From the IMG/VR virus record IMGVR_UViG_3300021335_000104, positions 1-22,067 of that record: DNA of 22,067 bases; one strand, given 5' to 3'. Positions 1 through 6,049 of this stretch are shown piece after piece (position 1 is the first letter of the stretch; each line of letters opens with the position of its first letter). The position numbers were made by a program, and so were the translations under genes. Below the pieces are notes generated by a model. The model was given only the letters and a program-made list of their open reading frames with translations. It had not been told where the DNA came from and searched no databases. The DNA is from a virus.

Positions 1-1056
1 ACACCCCTGACCATTTGTGCCTGTTGATACCATAGAAAGATTAAACCTTGCTGCATTTATATTTAGTACATCGAAAGGACTGGCGGAATCATTAGAATTT
101 GACGCACCTCCTGCTAAATAACCTTTAACAAAATCAGCAGATGAAACGCTCATTGTTGGAGAAGTTCTCATAATTTTTCTAAAGCCTAAATGTGCTAAAA
201 CTTGATTTGCTGAAAACCATAAACCTGCGCCAAGAGTAGTTTCAACGTCCCATTTCTGAAAGTACCTTTCACATCTCTCTCGTTCATCATCAAAAGTTCG
301 ATGCTCAAAGTCCGTGGCGGTGTCGCCTACTTCTAGCTGAACGCCTGTCAGATAAAAGTCATTTGATGTGCTATCAGCTACATTTACCTGCCCAACTGCA
401 CGATTAGCATTAGTAGAACTCCAAGTGTTTGCACTATATGACCCTCCTGTAAAAGTTGTGCCAGCTAACAACCACCAATTTATTACCAATCCAGCAGTGT
501 TATCATTTGCTATTGCTGTTGTTTGGTAACCATCAAATGTAATTTTTACGTTTTGCCAAGTGTTTGCGGAGGCAATTGTGTACTGATGAATGTTAAATAC
601 TCCTCCAGCACTACTTTTTACTTCAAGATTATGTATTCCTGTTTTTGGTGACTTGACCCAAAAAGATAAAGTGCATTGTTTAGCTGACGAACTTCCATAT
701 AATAGTTGCTGTAAGTTTTGTCCTTCTATCTCTTGTCGAAGTTGATAAAACTCACCAGCAGCTAAACTGGTATCTGCTGTACTACAGTCTAATTTTAAAG
801 ACTTAGAAAAACCTTGGCCAGAAGGAACATCTGTACTTTGTGTTGTATCAAATCTGGCAGCAGAATTAGACGCTAATTTAAATCTATCGCAAGCTCCATA
901 ACCTGTTTGAAGGCCAGCAACACTTCCACGTTGAGCAACTTGCATCTCTCCATTAATTACTAGGTTCCTGTTACTCAGCGCACCACTACTAGCACCAACA
1001 GTATCGAGCCTAGTAGTTACACTGGCTAAGTCTGCTATGTCTCTTGCTAAACTCAT
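1..1056 (-). CDS. Distal tail-fibre / receptor-binding protein, lectin-like (3' end outside window)
   Basis: The frame is open from an ATG at 1056 through position 1 with no stop, giving at least 352 residues; the C-terminus lies outside the window. An AGGAGAG ribosome binding site lies just upstream, overlapping the stop of the preceding gene. Near the N-terminus (residues 29-44) is an NRNLVINGEMQVAQRG segment, and at about 233-269 a YLTGVQLEVGDTATDFEHR ... CERYFQK segment. I recognise both as recurrent in phage tail-fibre proteins, where they bracket a beta-sandwich resembling carbohydrate-binding modules. The stretch between them is rich in Ser, Thr, Asn and aromatic residues, as expected for such a fold. 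As the last gene seen in the fibre cluster it probably contacts the host surface. The receptor and exact assembly position are inference. Confidence 0.8.
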   Translation of the reverse strand, partial: MSLARDIADLASVTTRLDTVGASSGALSNRNLVINGEMQVAQRGSVAGLQTGYGACDRFKLASNSAARFDTTQSTDVPSGQGFSKSLKLDCSTADTSLAAGEFYQLRQEIEGQNLQQLLYGSSSAKQCTLSFWVKSPKTGIHNLEVKSSAGGVFNIHQYTIASANTWQNVKITFDGYQTTAIANDNTAGLVINWWLLAGTTFTGGSYSANTWSSTNANRAVGQVNVADSTSNDFYLTGVQLEVGDTATDFEHRTFDDERERCERYFQKWDVETTLGAGLWFSANQVLAHLGFRKIMRTSPTMSVSSADFVKGYLAGGASNSNDSASPFDVLNINAARFNLSMVSTGTNGQGC

Positions 1057-1057
1057 A

Positions 1058-1405
1058 TTACTCTCCTAGTAGAGTTGCCAAGTCCAATGCCTTTAGAGCG
1101 TCAGCGTCTGCTGCGTTAGCTATCTTAGCATCTGCTGTGATGTCTCTCAGTGTCTTCTTCTTAGCAGCTATGTCTGCTGCACCAGAGCCAGCTTCCAACG
1201 CTTTCATGTAGTCAACGTCTAAAGCTTCTAGTCTAGGCGCACGTTCTGCCCTTAGATTATCTTTGTGAATATCTCTAGCCTTAGACATATCCACCTCAAC
1301 AGCGTCACCGTTGAATTGCCAAGCACCTCTGAACGTTCTGTCAGAAGGTACTGTTAGAGAAGATGCCTCACGAACATCTCCGTTTATATTGATGTAAGTT
1401 GTCAT
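1058..1405 (-). CDS. Small phage protein with PSDRTFRGAW motif, fibre region
   Basis: A 115-residue protein. I choose the inner ATG at 1405 over the in-frame ATG at 1420 because it makes an ATGA overlap with the previous stop and has GGAG upstream (in GGAGAATTATGCA), the same coupling used by the neighbouring genes. The sequence has a short beta-like N-terminus, then VPSDRTFRGAWQF, then a charged helical part (DMSKARDIHKDNLRAER) and an Ala-rich helical C-terminus. This resembles a family of small proteins found next to fibre genes in many tailed phages. Their function is not established to my knowledge; virion component or fibre assembly factor are both possible. The PSDRxFRxAW motif is also present at the very end of the preceding gene. 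Confidence 0.75.
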   Translation of the reverse strand: MTTYININGDVREASSLTVPSDRTFRGAWQFNGDAVEVDMSKARDIHKDNLRAERAPRLEALDVDYMKALEAGSGAADIAAKKKTLRDITADAKIANAADADALKALDLATLLGE

Positions 1406-1815
1406 TGCATAATTCTCCATGCGTTTCTAAATGACCGATCACTAGGGATCATTTCAACAGGCACAATCTTTAGGATCGTTCTGTTACCTTTATAGTCTCG
1501 CCATACTGACGGATCTATATCCTTTTGAACTAAGTATTCTATTGCTTCTTCTTCTGTCATAGCACCGATAGGTTCAGCGTATGGATGCTCTTTAGGCTGT
1601 CCATCAGGCACATCTCTGTCACGCTGGTAAGTCTCTATAGGTGGAAGTATGTCACCCTCTAAAGCAGCAGCCATGAAGTTAGGGTCTGGCACTAATACCT
1701 TTGCTGGTTCGTCAGGTGCGGCTGGGTCTTCGAACAACACACGATACTTAGACTGCACTGGGTCTAGCCTAGTCTTAGCTTCTGCTAGTCTATCCCATAG
1801 ATGTCCGTGGGTCAT
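1402..1815 (-). CDS. Uncharacterised fibre-region protein ending at a PSDRSFRNAW motif
   Basis: A 137-residue protein. The start is set at the ATG at 1815, five codons inside the longest frame, because it forms an ATGA overlap with the previous stop and follows GGGGGACCAAGC, matching the junctions of the two genes before it. The body is acidic and Pro-rich (DPAAPDEPAKVLVPDPNF, then EEEAIEYLVQKDIDPSVW). It ends MIPSDRSFRNAWRIMQ. That last motif belongs to a domain that continues with a charged helix in the next gene and, as I recall, in related single-gene versions. This gene therefore looks like the front part of such a protein, or a duplicated copy cut at the motif. No enzymatic motif is visible and the function is unknown. 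Confidence 0.75.
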   Translation of the reverse strand: MTHGHLWDRLAEAKTRLDPVQSKYRVLFEDPAAPDEPAKVLVPDPNFMAAALEGDILPPIETYQRDRDVPDGQPKEHPYAEPIGAMTEEEAIEYLVQKDIDPSVWRDYKGNRTILKIVPVEMIPSDRSFRNAWRIMQ

Positions 1816-2195
1816 GCTTGGTCCCCCCACATTCCTAAATAGGCTATCAAATCAATATCTGTTCGACCACCAGATGTGCTACTTACATACCACTGTTGTA
1901 GTTTAAGAAGAGATGTTGTTTTTGAATCTGATACTGACCCAGCAGTAGACTGGATAATATGATAACCACGAGTCATCCCAACCGCAGCATAATTAGCATT
2001 AGAAAAACTGGTTGTAAAATTTACAGTAAAAAGACCTGTTGCATCGTCTGAAACGGACGAAACATTAAATGAGTCATCTACAGTGTTGTTGTTTTGATAA
2101 TAATTAACCCATACCTTTGCAGACCCATTCGTTAGATTTGTAGTCGCTACAGTTGTTGTGCCATCGTTGAGGTTGGATACTTCTAGTGTACTCAT
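1812..2195 (-). CDS. Small fibre-module protein, third of three tandem paralogues
   Basis: A 127-residue protein starting at an ATG in an ATGA overlap with the preceding gene; GGAGACTTAGC provides the ribosome binding site. It shares with the two upstream genes a pattern of AKVWVNY-like strand (residues 26-32), SFNVSSVSD (42-50), TVNFTTSFSNANYA (57-70) and a C-terminal GDQA. This all-beta, Asn/Ser/Thr-rich pattern resembles short modules found in phage tail-fibre and host-recognition proteins. It is probably a virion surface or fibre-tip component. The paralogues are diverged in their C-terminal halves, as expected for receptor contact surfaces (inference). Confidence 0.75.
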   Translation of the reverse strand: MSTLEVSNLNDGTTTVATTNLTNGSAKVWVNYYQNNNTVDDSFNVSSVSDDATGLFTVNFTTSFSNANYAAVGMTRGYHIIQSTAGSVSDSKTTSLLKLQQWYVSSTSGGRTDIDLIAYLGMWGDQA

Positions 2196-2548
2196 GCTAA
2201 GTCTCCAAAATAAATAACTTGATTGATGGCATCTTTAAGCCCCGTTCCTTCTTCTCTGTTTGGGGTACGGCATTTGCTACTTGTAGTATTAGCTATATTC
2301 CAACTTATATAGTCATTACTACTAGATGAAATACCAGCTTTTAAATAATTAACGTCTGAAAAAGCATTGGTAAAATTAGTATCTGGCGTACCAGCTTGAA
2401 CGTCAGTGTAACTGCTTACGTTCTGTGAATAACCAGCCGCTGCCCCAGTAGTCTGATTAAAATAACCATATGCACCAGCAACTCCAGATGTATCACGACT
2501 AGCTGTTTGACCTGTGGCTTTTATGTTTGTGACCGTTATCGTACTCAT
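2192..2548 (-). CDS. Small fibre-module protein, second of three tandem paralogues
   Basis: A 118-residue protein. The longest frame begins at 2575, but the inner ATG at 2548 is preferred. It gives an ATGA overlap with the upstream stop, has GGGAGACCTAGC before it, and starts MSTITVTN, which aligns with MSTLEVSN of the next gene. Shared features are the GYFNQ strand, QNVSSYTDV (residues 42-50), DTNFTNAFSDVNYLKAG (56-72) and a GDLA C-terminus. It is the most diverged of the three copies and lacks the AKVW sequence of the other two. The likely role is a small fibre or tip component of the virion. Confidence 0.75.
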   Translation of the reverse strand: MSTITVTNIKATGQTASRDTSGVAGAYGYFNQTTGAAAGYSQNVSSYTDVQAGTPDTNFTNAFSDVNYLKAGISSSSNDYISWNIANTTSSKCRTPNREEGTGLKDAINQVIYFGDLA

Positions 2549-2940
2549 GCTAGGTCTCCCATTATCATTACGCAAACATAATCAGGGTCAAAAGCACTTG
2601 TAAAAGTAGAAGCATTAACTGCGCTAGGGCTACATTGAAGAGCGCCTGTTGAAAATGTATCTGCATCTTTTGCAGCAAAAACCCTAGAAAAAGTATTAGG
2701 GGATGCCCCATCTTTTATAAATCCAGCAGGAGCGTAATTTACATTGCCCATGTTGTTAGTGAAATTATAGGTATAATCACAATTACCACCATCGGTTACA
2801 GAACTTGTATTAAAACTATCTCTAATGCTTGGGGCGTCAGCGTCAAAGTTACACCAAACTTTTGCAGCGTGTTGTTTAGTCAACGTAACAGGGCCAGTGC
2901 CAGCCGTATCACTTATCGTTGTAACTCTAATCTCAGACAA
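2545..2940 (-). CDS. Small fibre-module protein, first of three tandem paralogues (TTG start)
   Basis: A 131-residue protein. The first ATG in frame (2979) would overlap the upstream gene by 47 bases and add a non-homologous leader. A TTG at 2940, preceded by GGAGGG ten bases upstream, gives an N-terminus (M)SEIRVTTI that aligns with MSTITVTN and MSTLEVSN of the next two genes, so I take TTG as the start. The body shows AKVWCNFD (residues 26-33), IRDSFNTSSVTD (39-50), YTYNFTNNMGNVNYAPAG (56-73) and a GDLA C-terminus, all shared with its neighbours. It is predicted to be an all-beta fibre or tip module with no enzymatic motif. Confidence 0.75.
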   Translation of the reverse strand: MSEIRVTTISDTAGTGPVTLTKQHAAKVWCNFDADAPSIRDSFNTSSVTDGGNCDYTYNFTNNMGNVNYAPAGFIKDGASPNTFSRVFAAKDADTFSTGALQCSPSAVNASTFTSAFDPDYVCVMIMGDLA

Positions 2941-3397
2941 TGGACAAGTTCCCTCCTGTTGTGACAGTGAGAGTAACACCTGATGCTACGGCTACTGGGC
3001 CAGATGCTAGTGCGTTCTCTGTTGCGTCAATGGTTACGTTTGTATTCAGCGTTTGCTCATGCACCCTAAAGATGTCACCAGCAGCAGCCGCTGGGCCGTT
3101 AGTGCCACGCTCACCTTTGTATCTGCCACCACCTACCGCAGTGCTTAAATCAACAGCAGTGAAGATAAGGACTTCAAGTAAATCGTTTAGTGTAGCACCT
3201 GTTGTTAGAACTACATCTGAACCATTGGTAGCTGTAAAGTCTGTACCGTCTATTAGCTTAACACCGTTGAGATATACATCGACAAAACCAGCAGTGTAGC
3301 CTGACGTATTGAACGTAGTCTGAGAAGCTGTAGCTGTGTAATTGTGTCTAGCTTGGGTACTCTGGGGTACAGGTATATTGCCTAAATATCCAGCCAT
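2933..3397 (-). CDS. Small fibre protein with T7-fibre-like beta module
   Basis: A 154-residue protein whose ATG shares one base with the previous stop (TAATG), with GGAGG upstream. Residues 15-80 (ARHNYTATASQTTFNT, then FVDVYLNGVKLIDGTDF and ATLNDLLEVL) match in order the N-terminal beta module of the 311-residue fibre gene, which has VHYTATASQTAFTI, VDVYVNDVQK and LTLNDKVTI. Residues 92-107 are Gly/Ala-rich and may be a flexible linker. The C-terminal 45 residues (TLNTNVTIDATENALASGP ... GGNLSIV) resemble a short beta segment common in marine phage fibre proteins. It is probably a virion attachment or fibre component whose N-terminal module docks it; docking is inference. Confidence 0.8.
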   Translation of the reverse strand: MAGYLGNIPVPQSTQARHNYTATASQTTFNTSGYTAGFVDVYLNGVKLIDGTDFTATNGSDVVLTTGATLNDLLEVLIFTAVDLSTAVGGGRYKGERGTNGPAAAAGDIFRVHEQTLNTNVTIDATENALASGPVAVASGVTLTVTTGGNLSIV

Positions 3398-4689
3398 TAC
3401 TCTGCCTCCAATGCCGTTACTCTCGTTATGAGATCAGCTATCTGTGTTGCTTGGGTTGTGTTTTGAGTTTCTAGTGTTTCTACTTTAGTTTCTAATGCGT
3501 CATTTTTTGCTGACAGTTCTTGTATAGCATTAACTAAAACAGCAACCATGTTGCTATAACCAATTTCGCTTGGTATATCTTCTCCATTTTCGTCTTGCCA
3601 ATATTCAACATATTCAGTCATTCCTATGTCATGAAAGTCTTCAGCAATAAAACCAGCCCTTTGTTTTTGATTTGGCTCATCATTATAAACAAAATACTTG
3701 GGTTGCATTTGTAAAACTTCAGCAAGACCTTTATCGTAATCAACAATATCATGCTTAAATCTTCTAGATGAAGATGTTACAAAAAATTGACCACCACCGC
3801 TTGATGACCAGTGTAGATTAGCTGTTCCACCAACAGCCATAGTCGGGACGAATAAATTACCATTTGAATTTATTTTCAAACGTGCCGTTGATGATGTTGT
3901 TAGAGCAAGCTGATCGTTTGAATGATTGTAATCAATACCGCCAGCAAATCGACCATTTCCACTTGTTGCATCTGCAAAATATAACGCACCATATGTGTCA
4001 GAGTTACTATAAACTGTATATACCCCTGCCTGACCTGATGCACCTGTGCCAATAGTTAAAGATGAATTGCCAACCATATTACCTGCGACAGTGTTTCCAA
4101 TTCCTACCATACCATCGCTGTCGATACGCATACGTTCATTATCACCAGCAGTATAAAACTCTAACTGTTGACTAGATGTTGATGTACCTATTCTAGCTCT
4201 ATCTGTATTAGTTTCGTAATCAAACCGAAGCATAGCATCGCCAGTGCCACCATTATTAATAATTAGAGTTCCGTCATTTGCACCAGAGCCACCAGTTCCA
4301 CCAACTCTTGCACTTGTTGCTCCAGTTTGCGTGACATCTAAAGCATGACTTGGGTCATTAGTTAAAATACCTACTCGTTGCTGAGATGTAATCCTCATAG
4401 CCTCAGTTGGACTAGCACCATCAGAACCGTCGTTAGTGCGAAAGATTAAGTCACCCTTCTCATCGTCAGCCGTACCGTCATGGCTACCTTGAATTTCAGC
4501 TAGTGTACTTTCCTCACCGCCAGACTGTTGACCTTTGAAGATAACCTTACCTTCACGCCCACCATCAGTGTCTTCGTGCGTTGTGTTGACTATAGTAACT
4601 TCTGGCGTAGTGTCAGTAGCTGTTACGTCTTGGACGTTAGCAACCGTAGCACTAATAGTTCCAGCCCTTGCTCCTATGTATCCACCCAT
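3397..4689 (-). CDS. Tail fibre/spike with C-terminal peptidase S74 intramolecular chaperone
   Basis: A 430-residue protein. Residues 1-300 are Gly/Ser/Thr-rich and repetitive (AMRITSQQRVGI at 98-109 and ERMRIDSDGMVGIG at 185-198 are two copies of a fibre beta repeat). From about 305 it carries the S74 endosialidase-type chaperone: SSRRFKHDI with Ser307 and Lys312 at the spacing of the known Ser-Lys dyad, YFVYND, QRAGFIAEDF and IGYSNMVAVLVNAIQEL. It ends in a coiled coil (about 391-430). In this family the C-terminal domain trimerises the fibre and then cuts itself off just before the Ser, leaving the mature trimer on the virion. GGAG lies before the ATG at 4689, directly after the previous stop. 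The N-terminal MGGYIG resembles MAGYLG of the next gene. Confidence 0.88.
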   Translation of the reverse strand: MGGYIGARAGTISATVANVQDVTATDTTPEVTIVNTTHEDTDGGREGKVIFKGQQSGGEESTLAEIQGSHDGTADDEKGDLIFRTNDGSDGASPTEAMRITSQQRVGILTNDPSHALDVTQTGATSARVGGTGGSGANDGTLIINNGGTGDAMLRFDYETNTDRARIGTSTSSQQLEFYTAGDNERMRIDSDGMVGIGNTVAGNMVGNSSLTIGTGASGQAGVYTVYSNSDTYGALYFADATSGNGRFAGGIDYNHSNDQLALTTSSTARLKINSNGNLFVPTMAVGGTANLHWSSSGGGQFFVTSSSRRFKHDIVDYDKGLAEVLQMQPKYFVYNDEPNQKQRAGFIAEDFHDIGMTEYVEYWQDENGEDIPSEIGYSNMVAVLVNAIQELSAKNDALETKVETLETQNTTQATQIADLITRVTALEAE

Positions 4690-5043
4690 CTAGGTTATCT
4701 CCATATAAGACATCGTGACCGACAGCTTGTCAGCAACGCTACAGTCCACTTTTATAATATCGCCAACGTTCATGTTTATCTTTCCTTCGAGTGGGGAAAG
4801 TGTAGAACCGCTAGGAATGCTGACATCTTTAATTAAATGTGCAGTAGTGTTCTGCGTTTGCCCTGTTTGCGTTGTTGTGCTTACTAAAGTTACACTAGCT
4901 GTAACCTGAGAAGTGTGAACGTTAGCCAGTGTTAAACCAAGCATTACAACCGTACTACCTGTTTGTACTGTATAAATTGTTTCGGGCGTACCAGCAGTAG
5001 CTGGCGCAACATCCCTTGTAATAAGTTTAAATGTATTTGCCAT
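4690..5043 (-). CDS. Small beta-rich virion protein of the fibre region
   Basis: A 117-residue protein starting at an ATG with AGGAGG seven bases upstream (TTAGGAGGCTAACATG), one base after the fibre stop codon. The sequence alternates hydrophobic and Thr/Ser positions through its whole length: TPETIYTVQTGSTVVMLGLTL, then TASVTLVST, HLIKDVSIPSGSTLSPL and GDIIKVDC, ending SVTMSYMEIT. I recognise this as a family common in marine podo- and myovirus genomes beside fibre genes. The pattern suggests a compact beta-sandwich. No enzymatic residues are apparent. It may be a structural connector or decoration protein; the exact role is unknown. Confidence 0.78.
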   Translation of the reverse strand: MANTFKLITRDVAPATAGTPETIYTVQTGSTVVMLGLTLANVHTSQVTASVTLVSTTTQTGQTQNTTAHLIKDVSIPSGSTLSPLEGKINMNVGDIIKVDCSVADKLSVTMSYMEIT

Positions 5044-5044
5044 G

Positions 5045-5980
5045 TTAGCCTCCTAAAGCTATCGCTAATGCAGTCGCTTCGTCTACCGTTGCTTTCTGCG
5101 AGATTGTTGCAATGTTAGCCACCACTGTATTTATGTTAGCTGTGTTGTTGGCAACTGTGGCTATGTTAGCAGCAACAGGAGCTAAGTCATTCATATCACT
5201 AACTATGTCAGCAGTGCCTAAAGTATTCATATCAGCAATAGCGTCAGTAGTCCCAAGCAAACCTATTTGTGTAGCCTTTGCCGCTACTGCACCTATGTCC
5301 GTAGCATCAGCCGCAACTGCATTTATATTCGTAGCGTTTCCAGCCACAGCAGTTACGTTACTAGCAACTCCAGCTACTGTACTTACATTACTTGCAATAG
5401 CAGCTACCGATTGTATTGCGTCAGTAGCATCAGTACCGTCCTCGATGTCGCCTAGCGTAGCAATGTCAGCAGTAACTTGAGCTAGAGTTTCAACGTCAGC
5501 AATTAATGGCCCATTCTCCATTGCTCCAGTACTTGCGTTAAAACCAAGGACTCGGCCTTTCCTTGTTGACAGGCTAGGAAGAGTTAAGGTTGGAGCATTC
5601 TCGCTGTCTGGAACTCGTATGCCCCTTTCAGATCTGTCTTTATTGTCTGATGCAATAGCTGTTAATGTATCTAATTGTGTGTTTAAGGCTGCTCGATTGA
5701 TTGTTTGCCCTGCAAAGAAGTTAGCAGTTCTTTCAATGTCTATTCTTCGAGTAATAGTAACTTTATCATTTAGTGTAAGACCAGTTCCAAAGGTTGCAGT
5801 ACCAGTTGAACCATCACCACCAGAAAGAGTGTAGTGAGTAGTAATTGTTTTTTGAACATCGTTTACATATACATCAACGTCACCATCATCAAAGAACTCA
5901 AATGGAATAGTAAATGCTGTTTGACTTGCTGTTGCAGTATAATGCACTCGCGCAGAATTAGCAGAAAGAGCTATAGACAT
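5045..5980 (-). CDS. T7 gp17-like tail fibre adaptor
   Basis: A 311-residue protein. Residues 1-125 match the T7 tail-fibre N-terminal domain: VHYTATASQTAFTIPFEFF, VDVYVNDVQK, TYPICAL strand pairs up to ITRRIDIERTANF, and INRAALNTQLDTLTAIASDNKDRSERGIRVP. That domain attaches fibres to the tail. Residues 126-165 form a Leu/Gly linker. Residues 196-240 and about 269-293 are Ala/Asn/Val stalk repeats of ten residues. The protein ends at ALAIALGG with no tip or chaperone domain, much shorter than T7 gp17 (553). It is therefore probably an adaptor carrying the distal proteins encoded after it (inference). AAGGA precedes the ATG, and a copy of the 12-base late motif lies 44 bases upstream of it. 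Confidence 0.88.
   Translation of the reverse strand: MSIALSANSARVHYTATASQTAFTIPFEFFDDGDVDVYVNDVQKTITTHYTLSGGDGSTGTATFGTGLTLNDKVTITRRIDIERTANFFAGQTINRAALNTQLDTLTAIASDNKDRSERGIRVPDSENAPTLTLPSLSTRKGRVLGFNASTGAMENGPLIADVETLAQVTADIATLGDIEDGTDATDAIQSVAAIASNVSTVAGVASNVTAVAGNATNINAVAADATDIGAVAAKATQIGLLGTTDAIADMNTLGTADIVSDMNDLAPVAANIATVANNTANINTVVANIATISQKATVDEATALAIALGG
5276..5395 (-). repeat. Tandem 30-bp repeats encoding a fibre stalk
   Basis: Four consecutive 10-residue units in the fibre adaptor follow the pattern A-(S/T)-(N/D)-(V/I)-x-x-V-A-(G/A)-x: ASNVSTVAGV, ASNVTAVAGN, ATNINAVAAD and ATDIGAVAAK, followed by a partial fifth (ATQIG). Spacing is exactly 30 bases. Such repeats are typical of trimeric fibre stalks, and unit number can change by recombination. 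Confidence 0.8.
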
Positions 5981-6024
5981 ATCAAATCCTTTTCTTCCTT
6001 ATTGACTAAAAATTATAAAAAGTA

Positions 6025-6036
6025 CAACGCACAAAT
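6025..6036 (-). promoter_or_regulatory. Candidate late promoter/regulatory motif, copy 3 (before fibre gene)
   Basis: Minus-strand sequence ATTTGTGCGTTG, identical to the copies at 17980-17991 and 21264-21275. This copy is in the 69-base gap after the 1333-residue internal protein and ends 44 bases before the fibre ATG. It is followed by an AT-rich stretch containing TATAAT and then a purine-rich AGGAAGAAAAGGA leader. A promoter role is inference from recurrence, orientation and position. Confidence 0.5.
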
Positions 6037-6049
6037 AAACTAGTACAAA

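Noticed and set aside
2941-2979. ATG at 2979 as start of the first fibre paralogue
   Set aside because: It would overlap the upstream gene by 47 bases and add 13 residues not matched in the paralogues, while a TTG at 2940 has GGAGGG and the aligned N-terminus.
2940-3299. Plus-strand open frame of 119 codons opposite the 154-residue fibre gene
   Set aside because: It is the antisense of a well-supported gene, has no family resemblance, and no plus-strand gene exists elsewhere in the window.
5112-5480. Plus-strand open frame rich in Ala, Val and Ser opposite the fibre stalk repeats
   Set aside because: It is a by-product of the repeat codons on the minus strand; the hydrophobic look comes from the antisense of Ala/Asn/Val repeats, not a membrane protein.
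6000-6040. Bacterial sigma70 promoter using TATAAT downstream of motif copy 3
   Set aside because: The nearest TTG-type -35 candidate is only about 11 bases away, and the TATAAT is not present after the other two copies.
5834-6043. Plus-strand open frame covering the gap before the fibre gene
   Set aside because: Mostly antisense of the fibre N-terminus, with no ribosome binding site and a low-complexity tail.
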